A stretch of DNA of 52,334 nucleotides from Litchfieldia stipae (GCF_014837155.1 NZ_JACYHA010000024.1:1-52334); one strand, 5' to 3'; shown: positions 27,763 to 34,600, numbered from the stretch's first letter. Translations and numbers: made by a program. The notes: generated from the sequence alone by a model not told the origin.

Positions 27763-27788
27763 AAAGGGAGTTATAATAACCTCCCTTT
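27763..27788 (-). terminator. Attenuator hairpin after the second precursor
   Basis: AAAGGGAG (27763-27770) and CTCCCTTT (27781-27788) form an 8-bp stem with a 10-base loop; on the - strand the stem ends in CTCCCTTTATTTC. Same place and likely role as the hairpin at 17304. Confidence 0.7.
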
Positions 27789-27794
27789 TGAGAG

Positions 27795-28022
27795 TTATGG
27801 TCTTTTACCAGGTTTTGGACCTTTTCCAGGGAAGTTACCACCTGTGGCACCACCACCTGGAAAATCTCCACGTTCTTTTCCAGGAACACCTCCAACGCCC
27901 CAACCTAAGCCTGGAAAGCTACTAGACTCGCCTCCAATATTACCACTTATGGCAGTTTCAAAAGTTATAGGCTGATGGACTAAAACTAAAGGGCGATGCT
28001 CGACATTATTTTTCATTTTCAT
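27795..28022 (-). CDS. Candidate RiPP precursor, Gly/Pro-rich, 75 aa
   Basis: Strong AGGAGGAG site seven bases before the ATG. Leader-like N-terminus with HRPLVLVHQPITFETA: Pro11 and Thr23 are 12 residues apart, the spacing of the classic lasso leader motif (P..L...G.....T), though the Tyr and Gly are missing. If Thr23 is at -2, the core begins ISGNIGGE with Glu at position 8, the right place for a lasso ring. The remaining 43 residues are rich in Gly/Pro with three FPG motifs and a basic end (PKPGKRP). Neither cyclase nor B2 is in this cluster. Precursor status is likely; peptide class is open. Confidence 0.72.
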   Translation of the reverse strand: MKMKNNVEHRPLVLVHQPITFETAISGNIGGESSSFPGLGWGVGGVPGKERGDFPGGGATGGNFPGKGPKPGKRP

Positions 28023-28056
28023 TTATTCTCCTCCTCATGGTATGATAGAACATTTT

Positions 28057-28072
28057 GTTTTTTATAAAGAAC
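28057..28072. promoter_or_regulatory. SinR operator-like site upstream of the second precursor
   Basis: On the - strand GTTCTTTATAAAAAAC: one perfect GTTCTTT half-site and a right half with one mismatch. It lies 35 bases before the precursor ATG in the leader. A further GTTCTAT follows at about 28042-28048 on the same strand. Confidence 0.5.
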
Positions 28073-28130
28073 AGTGATACTAAAAAAAAGAGGCTGAACA
28101 TATAAACATTAGTTGTTGTACTTCCTTTTA

Positions 28131-28159
28131 ATTATATTACTCTAAACGTTCGTTTTAAA
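28131..28159 (-). promoter_or_regulatory. Likely promoter of the second RiPP-like operon
   Basis: TTTAAA (28154-28159), 17-base spacer, TATAAT (28131-28136). The -35 region overlaps CTTTAAAACGAAC, which shares 13 bases with the SinR-like site at 2187-2202, so repressor binding would cover the -35. Confidence 0.5.
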
Positions 28160-28272
28160 GTATATATTATCGACTAATATCGGCAAGATATGACAGGGAT
28201 TTTTAAGGGTTTTATTATAAAAAAACACATATAAAAACTAGATTCATATTAAAAAGTTATGAAACATAAGCA

Positions 28273-28301
28273 TTGACTAACTGATTATTAAATGGTAATT
28301 T
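28273..28301 (+). promoter_or_regulatory. Promoter of the secreted Tyr/Trp-rich protein gene
   Basis: TTGACT (28273-28278), 17-base spacer, TAATTT (28296-28301) with TG extension at 28293-28294. Layout and spacing to the palindrome match the lasso promoter at 15006. Confidence 0.6.
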
Positions 28302-28311
28302 TATACTATAA

Positions 28312-28327
28312 ATTCTTTATTGAGAAC
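28312..28327. promoter_or_regulatory. SinR operator candidate upstream of the secreted protein
   Basis: ATTCTTTATTGAGAAC: the two arms each differ by one base from GTTCTYT/ARAGAAC. It begins 10 bases after the -10, exactly as at the lasso promoter. Confidence 0.6.
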
Positions 28328-28379
28328 GTCTATTTTAGGGGATATAGTGCTTATAGAGCCAAGATGAGAGGAGGTTAAC

Positions 28380-28802
28380 ATGAAAAGCTTAAAAAATCGG
28401 ATTTGTCTTATTACTTTTGTTTTAATTTTATCTATTCCTATAACAACATTTGCGACTAGTGGTTACTATAACAATACAAACCCAAACTATTTTCAATCTA
28501 ATTATAACCAATTCTTTTATAATTACGGGAATGATAAATATGGCTATTACGACTGGGGACATAAGAATTGGAACAATAATTGGTGGTATGATGACAAAGG
28601 TAAGGGTAACTGGGATGCGTGTTATTATGATGACCATTACAAAAAAACATTATTTGGTTACGATCATAAGAAAAAGAATTGTAAAGAATCAAAGGATATT
28701 TGGAAAGATTGGTATGGTGGAAAGGATAAGGATGACAAAAAAAATTGGTATGATGGATCGGATTCTATTTGGGGCATTATTGGTAAATTGTTAAAGTGGT
28801 AA
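28380..28802 (+). CDS. Secreted Tyr/Trp/Asn-rich protein, candidate matrix protein
   Basis: 140 aa with GAGAGGAGG just before the ATG. A clear signal peptide (basic MKSLKNR, hydrophobic core, likely cleavage after TTFA) is followed by a mature part with 16 Tyr, 10 Trp and many Asn, Asp, Lys and Gly, and only two Cys (in DACYY and KKNCK). I recognise no family. In B. subtilis the gene converging on sinR is tasA, of the tapA-sipW-tasA matrix operon; this protein stands in that neighbourhood and has a SinR-type operator. An extracellular, possibly fibrous or polysaccharide-binding role is inferred from composition and context only. Confidence 0.75.
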   Translation: MKSLKNRICLITFVLILSIPITTFATSGYYNNTNPNYFQSNYNQFFYNYGNDKYGYYDWGHKNWNNNWWYDDKGKGNWDACYYDDHYKKTLFGYDHKKKNCKESKDIWKDWYGGKDKDDKKNWYDGSDSIWGIIGKLLKW

Positions 28803-28821
28803 AGAGAGATTGCTTTTCATG

Positions 28822-28856
28822 AGAAAGTAGCATTGTAAAACATACTGCTACTTTCT
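28822..28856 (+). terminator. Stem-loop after the secreted protein gene
   Basis: AGAAAGTAGCA and TGCTACTTTCT form a perfect 11-bp stem. There is no strong T run, so it may be a partial terminator or an mRNA-stabilising 3' hairpin that lets some transcription reach the VanZ gene. Confidence 0.6.
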
Positions 28857-28929
28857 AACTGAATTTCTTCTAGTAATTTACCGAGTTAAAAATCTCTAAT
28901 ATATCCTGTAGTGTGTTAGGAGAATAAAT

Positions 28930-29409
28930 TTGTCATTTATAATAAAGTGCTTATTCAGAATTTTTCCATTTATATACATGAGTGGAATTTGGCTTCAATC
29001 GGCCAATTTCAACCCATCATCCGTTGAATATGTATTTGATGGAATGGATATTAGATTATTTCTCTTAATAGGAGGAACATTAGAACTTGCCCATCTAATC
29101 GAATTCGGGATCTTGTATGTCTTACTAATCGCAGCACTTCTAACCTTTGGCCCATTAACCAATAAGAAAGAAGTCTTTGCTATAATCATCGCGATTATAT
29201 ATTCGTTCACCGACGAAATCCATCAATATTTCGTACCATACCGCTCTTTCTCCATAATTGACATAGTAAAAAATGTAGTTGGTATTTGGTTCTTTTGGTG
29301 GTTTATCAAAAGGACATACTACAAAAGCAATTCGAAAATAGGCTCTCTTTTCCGTAGGATACCATCTAAAAGAGAGAAGGAGAGCTTTACTTATTTAAAT
29401 ACAAAATAA
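28930..29409 (+). CDS. VanZ-like membrane protein
   Basis: 159 aa, TTG start with TAGGAG eight bases upstream. Three to four membrane segments; HLIEFGILYVLLIAA and TDEIHQYFVPYRSFSIIDIVKN are the VanZ-family signatures, including the conserved DExHQ. VanZ-like proteins have been linked to resistance to glycopeptides and to membrane/envelope processes, but the molecular role is poorly known. Convergent with sinR across a shared terminator and possibly co-transcribed with the secreted protein. Confidence 0.85.
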   Translation: MSFIIKCLFRIFPFIYMSGIWLQSANFNPSSVEYVFDGMDIRLFLLIGGTLELAHLIEFGILYVLLIAALLTFGPLTNKKEVFAIIIAIIYSFTDEIHQYFVPYRSFSIIDIVKNVVGIWFFWWFIKRTYYKSNSKIGSLFRRIPSKREKESFTYLNTK

Positions 29410-29447
29410 AAAAGCGCCTGTTGATCCACAATCAATAGTCGCTTTTT
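29408..29447. terminator. Bidirectional terminator between vanZ-like gene and sinR
   Basis: AAAAAAGCG pairs with CGCTTTTT around an inner TTGAT/ATCAA stem. T runs on both strands can end both convergent genes. Confidence 0.85.
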
Positions 29448-29453
29448 ACATTC

Positions 29454-29777
29454 TTATTTATTTGTCCGCCATTTGTTAAATTCAAGAAATTCTTTAAATT
29501 GCTCTTTAGAAACTCCAGAGTTCATAGCTTCTTTTACTAGAAATGCCCACTCACTATCTAACTCAGCTGGTTCACTGTTATACTCACCATCGAGCAAAGT
29601 ATTAACGGATACTCCAAGAACTGTTGAGATTTTCTCTAGAAATTGAATAGAAGGGTTTGATTGGAGATTGCGTTCAATCGAGCTGAGATAGGATTTAGCA
29701 ACTCCTGCTCTTTCAGCTAATTCTGAGAGAGATATTTTTTTTTGTAGTCTGTAAGTTTTGATCCGTTGACCAATCAT
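29454..29777 (-). CDS. sinR: Biofilm master repressor SinR
   Basis: 107 aa, the size of B. subtilis SinR (111). Residues 1-60 form a Cro/CI-type HTH; the start MIGQRIKTYRLQKK and the recognition region VAKSYLSSIERNLQSNPS match B. subtilis almost residue for residue, so the same GTTCTYT operators should be read. The C-terminal helices LDSEWAFLVKEAMNSGV and KEQFKEFLEFNKWR form the SinI-binding/dimer domain. SinR represses matrix genes and is sequestered by SinI. It has its own extended -10 promoter, so it can be made without sinI. Confidence 0.96.
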   Translation of the reverse strand: MIGQRIKTYRLQKKISLSELAERAGVAKSYLSSIERNLQSNPSIQFLEKISTVLGVSVNTLLDGEYNSEPAELDSEWAFLVKEAMNSGVSKEQFKEFLEFNKWRTNK

Positions 29778-29803
29778 GCTTCATGTCACCTTCCTTACTC
29801 TCG

Positions 29804-29812
29804 ATTATATCA
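29804..29812 (-). promoter_or_regulatory. Extended -10 promoter of sinR
   Basis: TGATATAAT on the - strand, 26 bases before the sinR ATG. The -35 (TTATTA at 17 bases) is weak. AAGGAAGGTG provides the ribosome site. Confidence 0.65.
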
Positions 29813-29870
29813 TATTAGAAATTATTTAATAAGTAAATTTCATAAAAATACAATGACACTAATGAATAGG

Positions 29871-29905
29871 AAAAAAAAACACCTGCTACATAATTATAAC
29901 AGGTG
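29871..29905 (-). terminator. Terminator of sinI
   Basis: CACCTG and CAGGTG pair around a 14-base loop, followed by nine T on the - strand. It separates sinI from sinR transcription. Confidence 0.88.
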
Positions 29906-29935
29906 AGTTCTTTAATGTATTGTAAAATGCTCTTT

Positions 29936-30082
29936 TTAAACAGTTTCTGTTTCATTCATTTTATGTTTTCTAAAAAATTCTTGAATCTCTTGCACTGAAA
30001 TGCCAATTTCCATTGCATATAGAATAAGATCTACCCATTCCCCATCTAACTCTACTCTGTCTTTAATAGTACCCTCAACCAT
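29936..30082 (-). CDS. sinI: SinR antirepressor SinI (48 aa)
   Basis: Short gene easily missed. ATG 30082 follows GGGGGAG by seven bases. The product contains RVELDGEWVDLILYAM, then GISVQEIQEFFRKHK, which line up with the two helices of B. subtilis SinI (ELDQEWVELMVEA... ISPEEIRKYL). The same helix pair is found in the C-terminal part of SinR (LDSEWAFLVKEAMNSGVS), through which SinI forms a heterodimer and pulls SinR off DNA. Lies directly upstream of sinR as in Bacillus, with its own terminator and a riboswitch in its leader. Confidence 0.93.
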   Translation of the reverse strand: MVEGTIKDRVELDGEWVDLILYAMEIGISVQEIQEFFRKHKMNETETV

Positions 30083-30107
30083 TGTATCTCCCCCAAAATA
30101 CTTTAGT

Positions 30108-30197
30108 ATTTCAGGCAGCCCAGCCGCCGTTGTTCCTTATATAGAACGTTAGACCCGTGACTTTGCGTCCCAATTTTTCAATAGGTTTGCCTTTAAC
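30108..30197 (-). ncRNA. Cyclic di-GMP-I (GEMM) riboswitch controlling sinI
   Basis: Read on the - strand the element shows in order: GGCAAACC, a short stem capped by a GAAA tetraloop, GGGACGCAAAG, a CTAA joint, a variable hairpin (GTTCTATATAAGGAAC), and GGCGGCTGGGCTGCC, the GGYRGCYGGGYYRCC receptor hairpin. These are the conserved blocks of the class I c-di-GMP riboswitch. It ends about 25 bases before the sinI start codon. Between them lies AAATAC...GTATTT, a small hairpin next to the GGGGGAG ribosome site, with no T run, so control is more likely translational than by termination. Confidence 0.93.
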
Positions 30198-30241
30198 TGA
30201 TCATTAACCCCTTTTAGTCTATGACTGAATTAAGATATCTA

Positions 30242-30339
30242 TGTCGATTCTTTTATGTATAATGGAATTATAAACTCTATCTTTAGTAGGTGTTGTAGAA
30301 TTGTGTCGAAAATATTAAAATTTTTTTGAATTATCGACA
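30242..30339 (-). promoter_or_regulatory. sinI promoter region with Spo0A boxes
   Basis: A TATAAT lies at 30267-30272 on the - strand without a good -35, as expected for an activated promoter. A perfect Spo0A box TGTCGAA is at 30304-30310 (+ strand), with one-mismatch copies TGTCGAT at 30333-30339 (- strand) and 30242-30248 (+ strand). In B. subtilis sinI is activated by Spo0A-P, so the boxes fit, although a single 7-mer can occur by chance. Confidence 0.55.
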
Positions 30340-30363
30340 TTATCATTTTGAATTTGTTAGAAA

Positions 30364-30406
30364 AGCTCAATTAGTTGGAGAGACCCATTCACAATCTAAT
30401 TGAGCT
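30364..30406 (-). terminator. Terminator of yqhH-yqhG
   Basis: AGCTCAATTAG (30364-30374) and CTAATTGAGCT (30396-30406) form a perfect 11-bp stem followed on the - strand by TTTCT. Confidence 0.8.
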
Positions 30407-30413
30407 GTCAGGC

Positions 30414-31214
30414 TTAGTTCATCATTGCTTGAGGAGTTAAATAATATAAACCCCCATTAATAATTTCAATTTTCACCTTGGGTTCATACTGCTCACGAAG
30501 TGCTTCTTTTTCTGTTTCATAGATTTCTGGCTTTTCTTCAAGATCCTCATAAAAGTGGTTAAGCAGCTCAAGGTCTTCATTCCAACGGTCGCGTGCTGCA
30601 TCCGCCCAGGAGTGATCCTCACTTTCAATAAAGCCGCGAATATATTGCTGGAGCCGGTTTAGGCCACTTTTATGCTTAATCAGAGGGGACATTGTGAAGC
30701 AGTAATCTGGAATTTTCGGTGTTAGTTCTAACTGCTCTAGCCTATCTTGAAAGTCTTCGATTATACCACCACTGATAAGGTGAAGTCCAAGGGACATTAG
30801 GATATCTCGTTTCCGATCACATTGATAAGAAATTTTTGCATTGATTCCTAACCAGGGGTGAAGAGGGATATTACTTGGTACTGTCTGCTTCACATTTTGA
30901 TAGAGCCGCATGTAGCTTGCTAGTTTTTTTGTTGATTGAAATATTTGATGCAGTCTTGGTGCTCCAAAATGAATTAGCTCACCCTTTAAATCCTTTGGCG
31001 CTTTCTCCTGATCAGTGATTAAGGTAAGTGCCATTGGATTAGGGATGCCACCAGTTTTTTCAAGGTAATGCCAATAAAAAGGTCGGTTCATTAACTGTTT
31101 ATCAAGATCTATTGTAAGCTGTACGGTCAAATATCCGGGCTGATTCTCCGTAATTTCACAATGATTTGAGTTGAAATAGCGTTCAAGAAAGTTATGAATT
31201 TCCGCTTGCTGCAT
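30414..31214 (-). CDS. yqhG: YqhG family protein
   Basis: About 266 aa from ATG 31214 (GAAGGAG upstream), close to the 263 aa of B. subtilis YqhG; ATG 31223 is also possible. Opens MQQAEIHNFLERYFNSNHC and contains YLTVQLTIDLDKQLMNRPFYWHY and HPWLGINAKISYQCDRKRD. Function is not known. It overlaps the yqhH stop by about 23 bases and sits in the same place as in B. subtilis, between yqhH and sinI, so the two are an operon. Confidence 0.88.
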   Translation of the reverse strand: MQQAEIHNFLERYFNSNHCEITENQPGYLTVQLTIDLDKQLMNRPFYWHYLEKTGGIPNPMALTLITDQEKAPKDLKGELIHFGAPRLHQIFQSTKKLASYMRLYQNVKQTVPSNIPLHPWLGINAKISYQCDRKRDILMSLGLHLISGGIIEDFQDRLEQLELTPKIPDYCFTMSPLIKHKSGLNRLQQYIRGFIESEDHSWADAARDRWNEDLELLNHFYEDLEEKPEIYETEKEALREQYEPKVKIEIINGGLYYLTPQAMMN

Positions 31215-32877
31215 GCTTTTCATCTCCTTCGGCTTCTTCCGCATAATTTAAGATCGACGTTAAATTATCCATTTTTATGCGTATTTCTCCCTCGCTTTTT
31301 GAATGGAGAAGGATGTCTTGAACATGTTCTTCGAGATTTCCAATATCTAGTCGTGTTAAGATATCATCTAATTGACCAACGACTCGCTCAAATAGATTTA
31401 TCTTTTCATATAATAACTTTAAGATATGCTCCTCGACAGTATTTGCTGTAGAGAAATTATAGATGTTAACGTCATGCTCCTGACCAAGTCGATGGATACG
31501 ACCAATTCGTTGCTCAAGGCGCATTGGATTCCACGGTAAATCATAGTTAATTAAATGATTGCAGAACTGTAGATTAATTCCTTCTCCACCTGCTTCTGTT
31601 GCGATTAACACTTGGGCATTGTTTTGGAAGAGCTGTTTCATCCAATCCTTTTTACCACGCTTAAAGCCACCTCTAAAAGGAACGGAAGAGATTCCGTTTT
31701 GCTGTAGAAACCATTGTAAGTACATTTGAGTTGCACGGTACTCTGTGAAGATAATGACTTTCCCGTTGATTTGTTTTATGATCTCTAACGCTTTTTCTGC
31801 CTTTGAATTAGTTTGTACTTGTTCAACTTTCTTCATTAAATGCATGACCAAATCTTCTGGAACATTTTGTTCTTCTTCTGTATTCTTCTCTAACATTTTC
31901 TTTAAGGTAAAGAAGACTGCTTCACGACTACTGCAGGCCTCACGTTGTAATGTCATAATAGCAAAGCTACTTGTGATACCTGGGCCATTACGGAATTCGG
32001 AAATAGCGTCATATAGCTCTCGTTCTTCCTTAGAAAATTCAATAGGAACCGTTTTAACTTTGCGCTTTGTCCACTCAATTCCTGTATCACTTCGACGATT
32101 GCGGATCATCACTTTATTTACTAATTCTTTAAGATGCGCATCGTCTTGTATTGATCGTTTCTTTTTTCCATATAGCTCATCGAAATAGGCTTGATTTCCG
32201 AGATGTCCTGGTTTTAGTAGTGAGACAAGATTAAAGATTTCCTCAATTCGATTTTGAATAGGTGTTGCAGTTAAGAGTAAACAAAACTTTTTCTTTAAGG
32301 TTTGAGCAAATTGATAGTTTTTGGTTTTATTGTTTTTTAGTTTATGTGCTTCATCAATGATAATCATGTCATAATTCTGTTCTAGCACTATTTCTCGGTG
32401 GGGACTACGCTTTGCTGTATCAATAGAAGAAACTACAACATCACATTGCTCCCATACATAGCTTTTCTTTTGTTCAACTGCAGGAATATAGAATTTCTGT
32501 TGTAGCTCGAGTGCCCATTGTGAAACAAGTGATGCTGGTACTAAAATCAATACTTTTTTTACGAGCCCACGAATCATATATTCTTTTAATATAAGCCCAG
32601 CCTCAATCGTTTTACCAAGTCCAACTTCGTCAGCGAGTATTGCTTTTCCATTCATTGTTTCTACAACTTGTTTTGCGACTTCTAGTTGATGAGGGAGTGG
32701 GGTTAAGTGCGCTAGATGTCTTGGAGCTTGTAGCCCTTCGAATTCAGGGACAGTTACGTGCTTTTCAACTTCATAAGCAAGCTTGTATAATTCCCAGCTT
32801 GCCCATGGTCCGTCATCCTCGATTCGTTGTAAAAAGCCATCTTCCCATGTGTGATCAAACTCGGTAGTGACTTTCAA
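31192..32877 (-). CDS. yqhH: SNF2-family helicase-like ATPase YqhH
   Basis: 561 aa, TTG start eight bases after AAAGGAC. SF2 motifs in order: ILADEVGLGKTIEAGLIL (motif I), VLILVPASLV (Ia), IIIDEAHKLKN (II, DEAH), LLLTATPIQN (III), then the second RecA domain VIIFTEYRATQMYLQ, IATEAGGEGINLQFC and LEQRIGRIHRLGQ (VI). SNF2 proteins translocate on double-stranded DNA and remodel protein-DNA complexes; the specific role of YqhH is unknown. Divergent from gcvT as in B. subtilis. Confidence 0.92.
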   Translation of the reverse strand: MKVTTEFDHTWEDGFLQRIEDDGPWASWELYKLAYEVEKHVTVPEFEGLQAPRHLAHLTPLPHQLEVAKQVVETMNGKAILADEVGLGKTIEAGLILKEYMIRGLVKKVLILVPASLVSQWALELQQKFYIPAVEQKKSYVWEQCDVVVSSIDTAKRSPHREIVLEQNYDMIIIDEAHKLKNNKTKNYQFAQTLKKKFCLLLTATPIQNRIEEIFNLVSLLKPGHLGNQAYFDELYGKKKRSIQDDAHLKELVNKVMIRNRRSDTGIEWTKRKVKTVPIEFSKEERELYDAISEFRNGPGITSSFAIMTLQREACSSREAVFFTLKKMLEKNTEEEQNVPEDLVMHLMKKVEQVQTNSKAEKALEIIKQINGKVIIFTEYRATQMYLQWFLQQNGISSVPFRGGFKRGKKDWMKQLFQNNAQVLIATEAGGEGINLQFCNHLINYDLPWNPMRLEQRIGRIHRLGQEHDVNIYNFSTANTVEEHILKLLYEKINLFERVVGQLDDILTRLDIGNLEEHVQDILLHSKSEGEIRIKMDNLTSILNYAEEAEGDEKHAASGNS

Positions 32878-33120
32878 TGTATTCAGTCCTTTCAGTTATC
32901 TTGTTTATTATTCAGTAATCGAATTTGATAATTGTAAGTTTAATTCATTAATAGGCTTTCATTTATCAAAACACGAACATTAGATATTAAAAAATAAATT
33001 AATGTTCATGTAAATTCTTGTTGCCGAATGAATGGTTTTAATGATAGGATGTTTATAGAAAAAGTTGTCACAATTAGACTATATTAGGATAGTATTACCA
33101 AGTTTCCCAAAATTATATAT

Positions 33121-33432
33121 GAGCGAATGATGACAAGGGGAGAGACTACTGAACCTATGGTGGCGCCGAAGGAGCAAGCAAAGTAATTTGTGAATCTCTC
33201 AGGCAAAAAGACTCTTGTTTGACGCAACTCTGGAGAGTGTCTATTAATAAATAAAGTATAAATTTTGTACTTAGTTTTAGTGTCTAGCTCCAGCGCTTGT
33301 CGGGGCTGAACGAGGCGCTTTTAGCTTTTCTATTAGACCACCAAAGGGGAAAGCCGTGTTTTTCGGTAAACTTTCAGGTGCCAGGACAGAGAACTTCATG
33401 TGTGTTTATGGGGTTCTTCTGTCCTTTTTTTT
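33121..33432 (+). ncRNA. Tandem glycine riboswitch with terminator, upstream of gcvT
   Basis: Aptamer 1 runs from about 33137 to 33210: GGGGAGAGACT, GGCGCCGAAGGAGCAAGC, and AATCTCTCAGGCAAAAAGACT. Aptamer 2 begins at CTCTGGAGAGTGTCTA (33228-33243) and resumes at AGACCACCAAAGGGGAAAGCC (33335-33355), ending TTTCAGGTGCCAGGACAGAGAAC. The order equals that of the B. subtilis gcvT leader. GGACAGA...TTCTGTCC followed by nine T (33383-33432) is the expression platform: glycine binding should prevent this terminator and turn on glycine cleavage. Aptamer 2 has a long insertion (separate entry). Confidence 0.93.
33246..33338. repeat. Extra arm in glycine aptamer 2, part resembling a dispersed Bacillus repeat
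   Basis: Where B. subtilis has an arm of about 20 bases, this leader has about 90. Its core GTGTCTAGCTCCAGCGC (from 33281) with GGCGCTTTTAGCTTTTCTA (from 33313) resembles the short repeat found in many Bacillus genomes, from memory. AGCGC/GCGCT can pair, so the insertion can form its own hairpin while leaving the aptamer blocks whole. Confidence 0.6.
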
Positions 33433-33467
33433 GTACAAAAATAGGTTTAACAAAGGAGGAAGGCATT

Positions 33468-34571
33468 TTGACTGAGTTAAAACGAACACCACTTTTTGAG
33501 GTTTATGAAAAATACGGTGGAAAAACAATCGATTTTGGTGGGTGGGATCTACCGGTTCAATTTCAAAGCATTAAGGAAGAGCATGAAGCGGTAAGAACGA
33601 GAGCAGGCTTATTTGATGTTTCCCACATGGGAGAAATTGAAGTAAAGGGTGCTGGTAGCTTAGCATTTCTACAAAAGATGATGACAAATGATGTATCACT
33701 ATTAAAAGATGGTGGTGCTCAATATACAGCGATGTGTTATGAAAACGGTGGTACAGTAGATGATCTTCTTATTTATAAAAAGGCTGATCATGACTATCTG
33801 CTTGTTGTTAACGCTGCAAACATTGAAAAAGATTTTGACTGGTTAAAAGACCATGTCTCAGGTGATGTGCAGGTAGTAAATAGATCCAATGAAGTTTCTC
33901 AGCTGGCATTACAAGGGCCATTAGCTCAAGAAGTTCTTCAAACATTAACTTCAACCAATTTGAGTGAGATTCGACCGTTTACATTTAAGGATCAGATTGA
34001 AGTGTCTGGTAAGACTGTTCTTGTTTCCCGCACTGGTTATACAGGTGAGGATGGCTTTGAAATTTATTGTTCACCTGAGGACGCGGTTGTTTTATGGGAT
34101 GCCATTTTAACTGCAGGAAAGGATGAGGGTGTTCTACCAATTGGTCTGGGTGCTCGTGATACATTACGATTTGAAGCAAATCTTGCCTTATATGGACAAG
34201 AGCTATCGAAGGATATCACTCCAATTGAAGCAGGCATTGGATTTGCTGTTAAAACAAACAAAGAAGCTGATTTCTTTGGCAAATCTGTATTAAAGCAGCA
34301 AAAAGAAGAGGGAGCTCCTCGAAAACTAGTGGGAATTGAAATGATTGATAAAGGAATTCCACGTCATGGTTATGAAGTATTTGTAAGTGATGAGCTAATT
34401 GGGGAAGTAACAACTGGCACTCAATCCCCAACGCTTAAGAAGAATATCGGATTAGCGCTATTGAAGACCGAGCAGGCTGTATTAGGAAATGAAGTTGAAG
34501 TACAGGTTCGTAAAAAAAGATTAAAGGCGGTTGTTGTTTCAACACCATTTTATAAGCGTCCTAAAAACTAA
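33468..34571 (+). CDS. gcvT: Aminomethyltransferase, glycine cleavage T protein
   Basis: Releases ammonia from the aminomethyl-lipoyl H protein and gives 5,10-methylene-THF. TTG 33468 has AAGGAGG eight bases upstream and yields 367 aa, the usual length; the longer frame from 33297 runs through the riboswitch. Visible: [31 protein letters not shown], the Asp-containing [19 protein letters not shown] and [14 protein letters not shown] folate-site motif. First gene of gcvT-gcvPA-gcvPB under the glycine riboswitch. Confidence 0.96.
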   Translation: MTELKRTPLFEVYEKYGGKTIDFGGWDLPVQFQSIKEEHEAVRTRAGLFDVSHMGEIEVKGAGSLAFLQKMMTNDVSLLKDGGAQYTAMCYENGGTVDDLLIYKKADHDYLLVVNAANIEKDFDWLKDHVSGDVQVVNRSNEVSQLALQGPLAQEVLQTLTSTNLSEIRPFTFKDQIEVSGKTVLVSRTGYTGEDGFEIYCSPEDAVVLWDAILTAGKDEGVLPIGLGARDTLRFEANLALYGQELSKDITPIEAGIGFAVKTNKEADFFGKSVLKQQKEEGAPRKLVGIEMIDKGIPRHGYEVFVSDELIGEVTTGTQSPTLKKNIGLALLKTEQAVLGNEVEVQVRKKRLKAVVVSTPFYKRPKN

Positions 34572-34600
34572 TTATCGGGTGAGATGAAAGGGGTACATGT

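Noticed and set aside
27691-27975. + strand frames rich in Pro opposite the second precursor
   Set aside because: Shadow of the Gly/Pro-rich - strand gene, which has an AGGAGGAG site and cluster context.
30132-30147. GTTCCTTATATAGAAC palindrome as a SinR operator at sinI
   Set aside because: It is the variable hairpin of the c-di-GMP riboswitch and lies within the RNA element, which explains the inverted repeat.
32975-33007. GAACATTA/TAATGTTC inverted repeat in the yqhH-gcvT gap as a SinR site
   Set aside because: The arms are 17 bases apart and lack the 16-base frame; left as an unexplained inverted repeat.
33121-33240. Glycine riboswitch with a single aptamer
   Set aside because: The second aptamer blocks reappear after the insertion at 33335-33405, so it is a tandem with an expanded arm.
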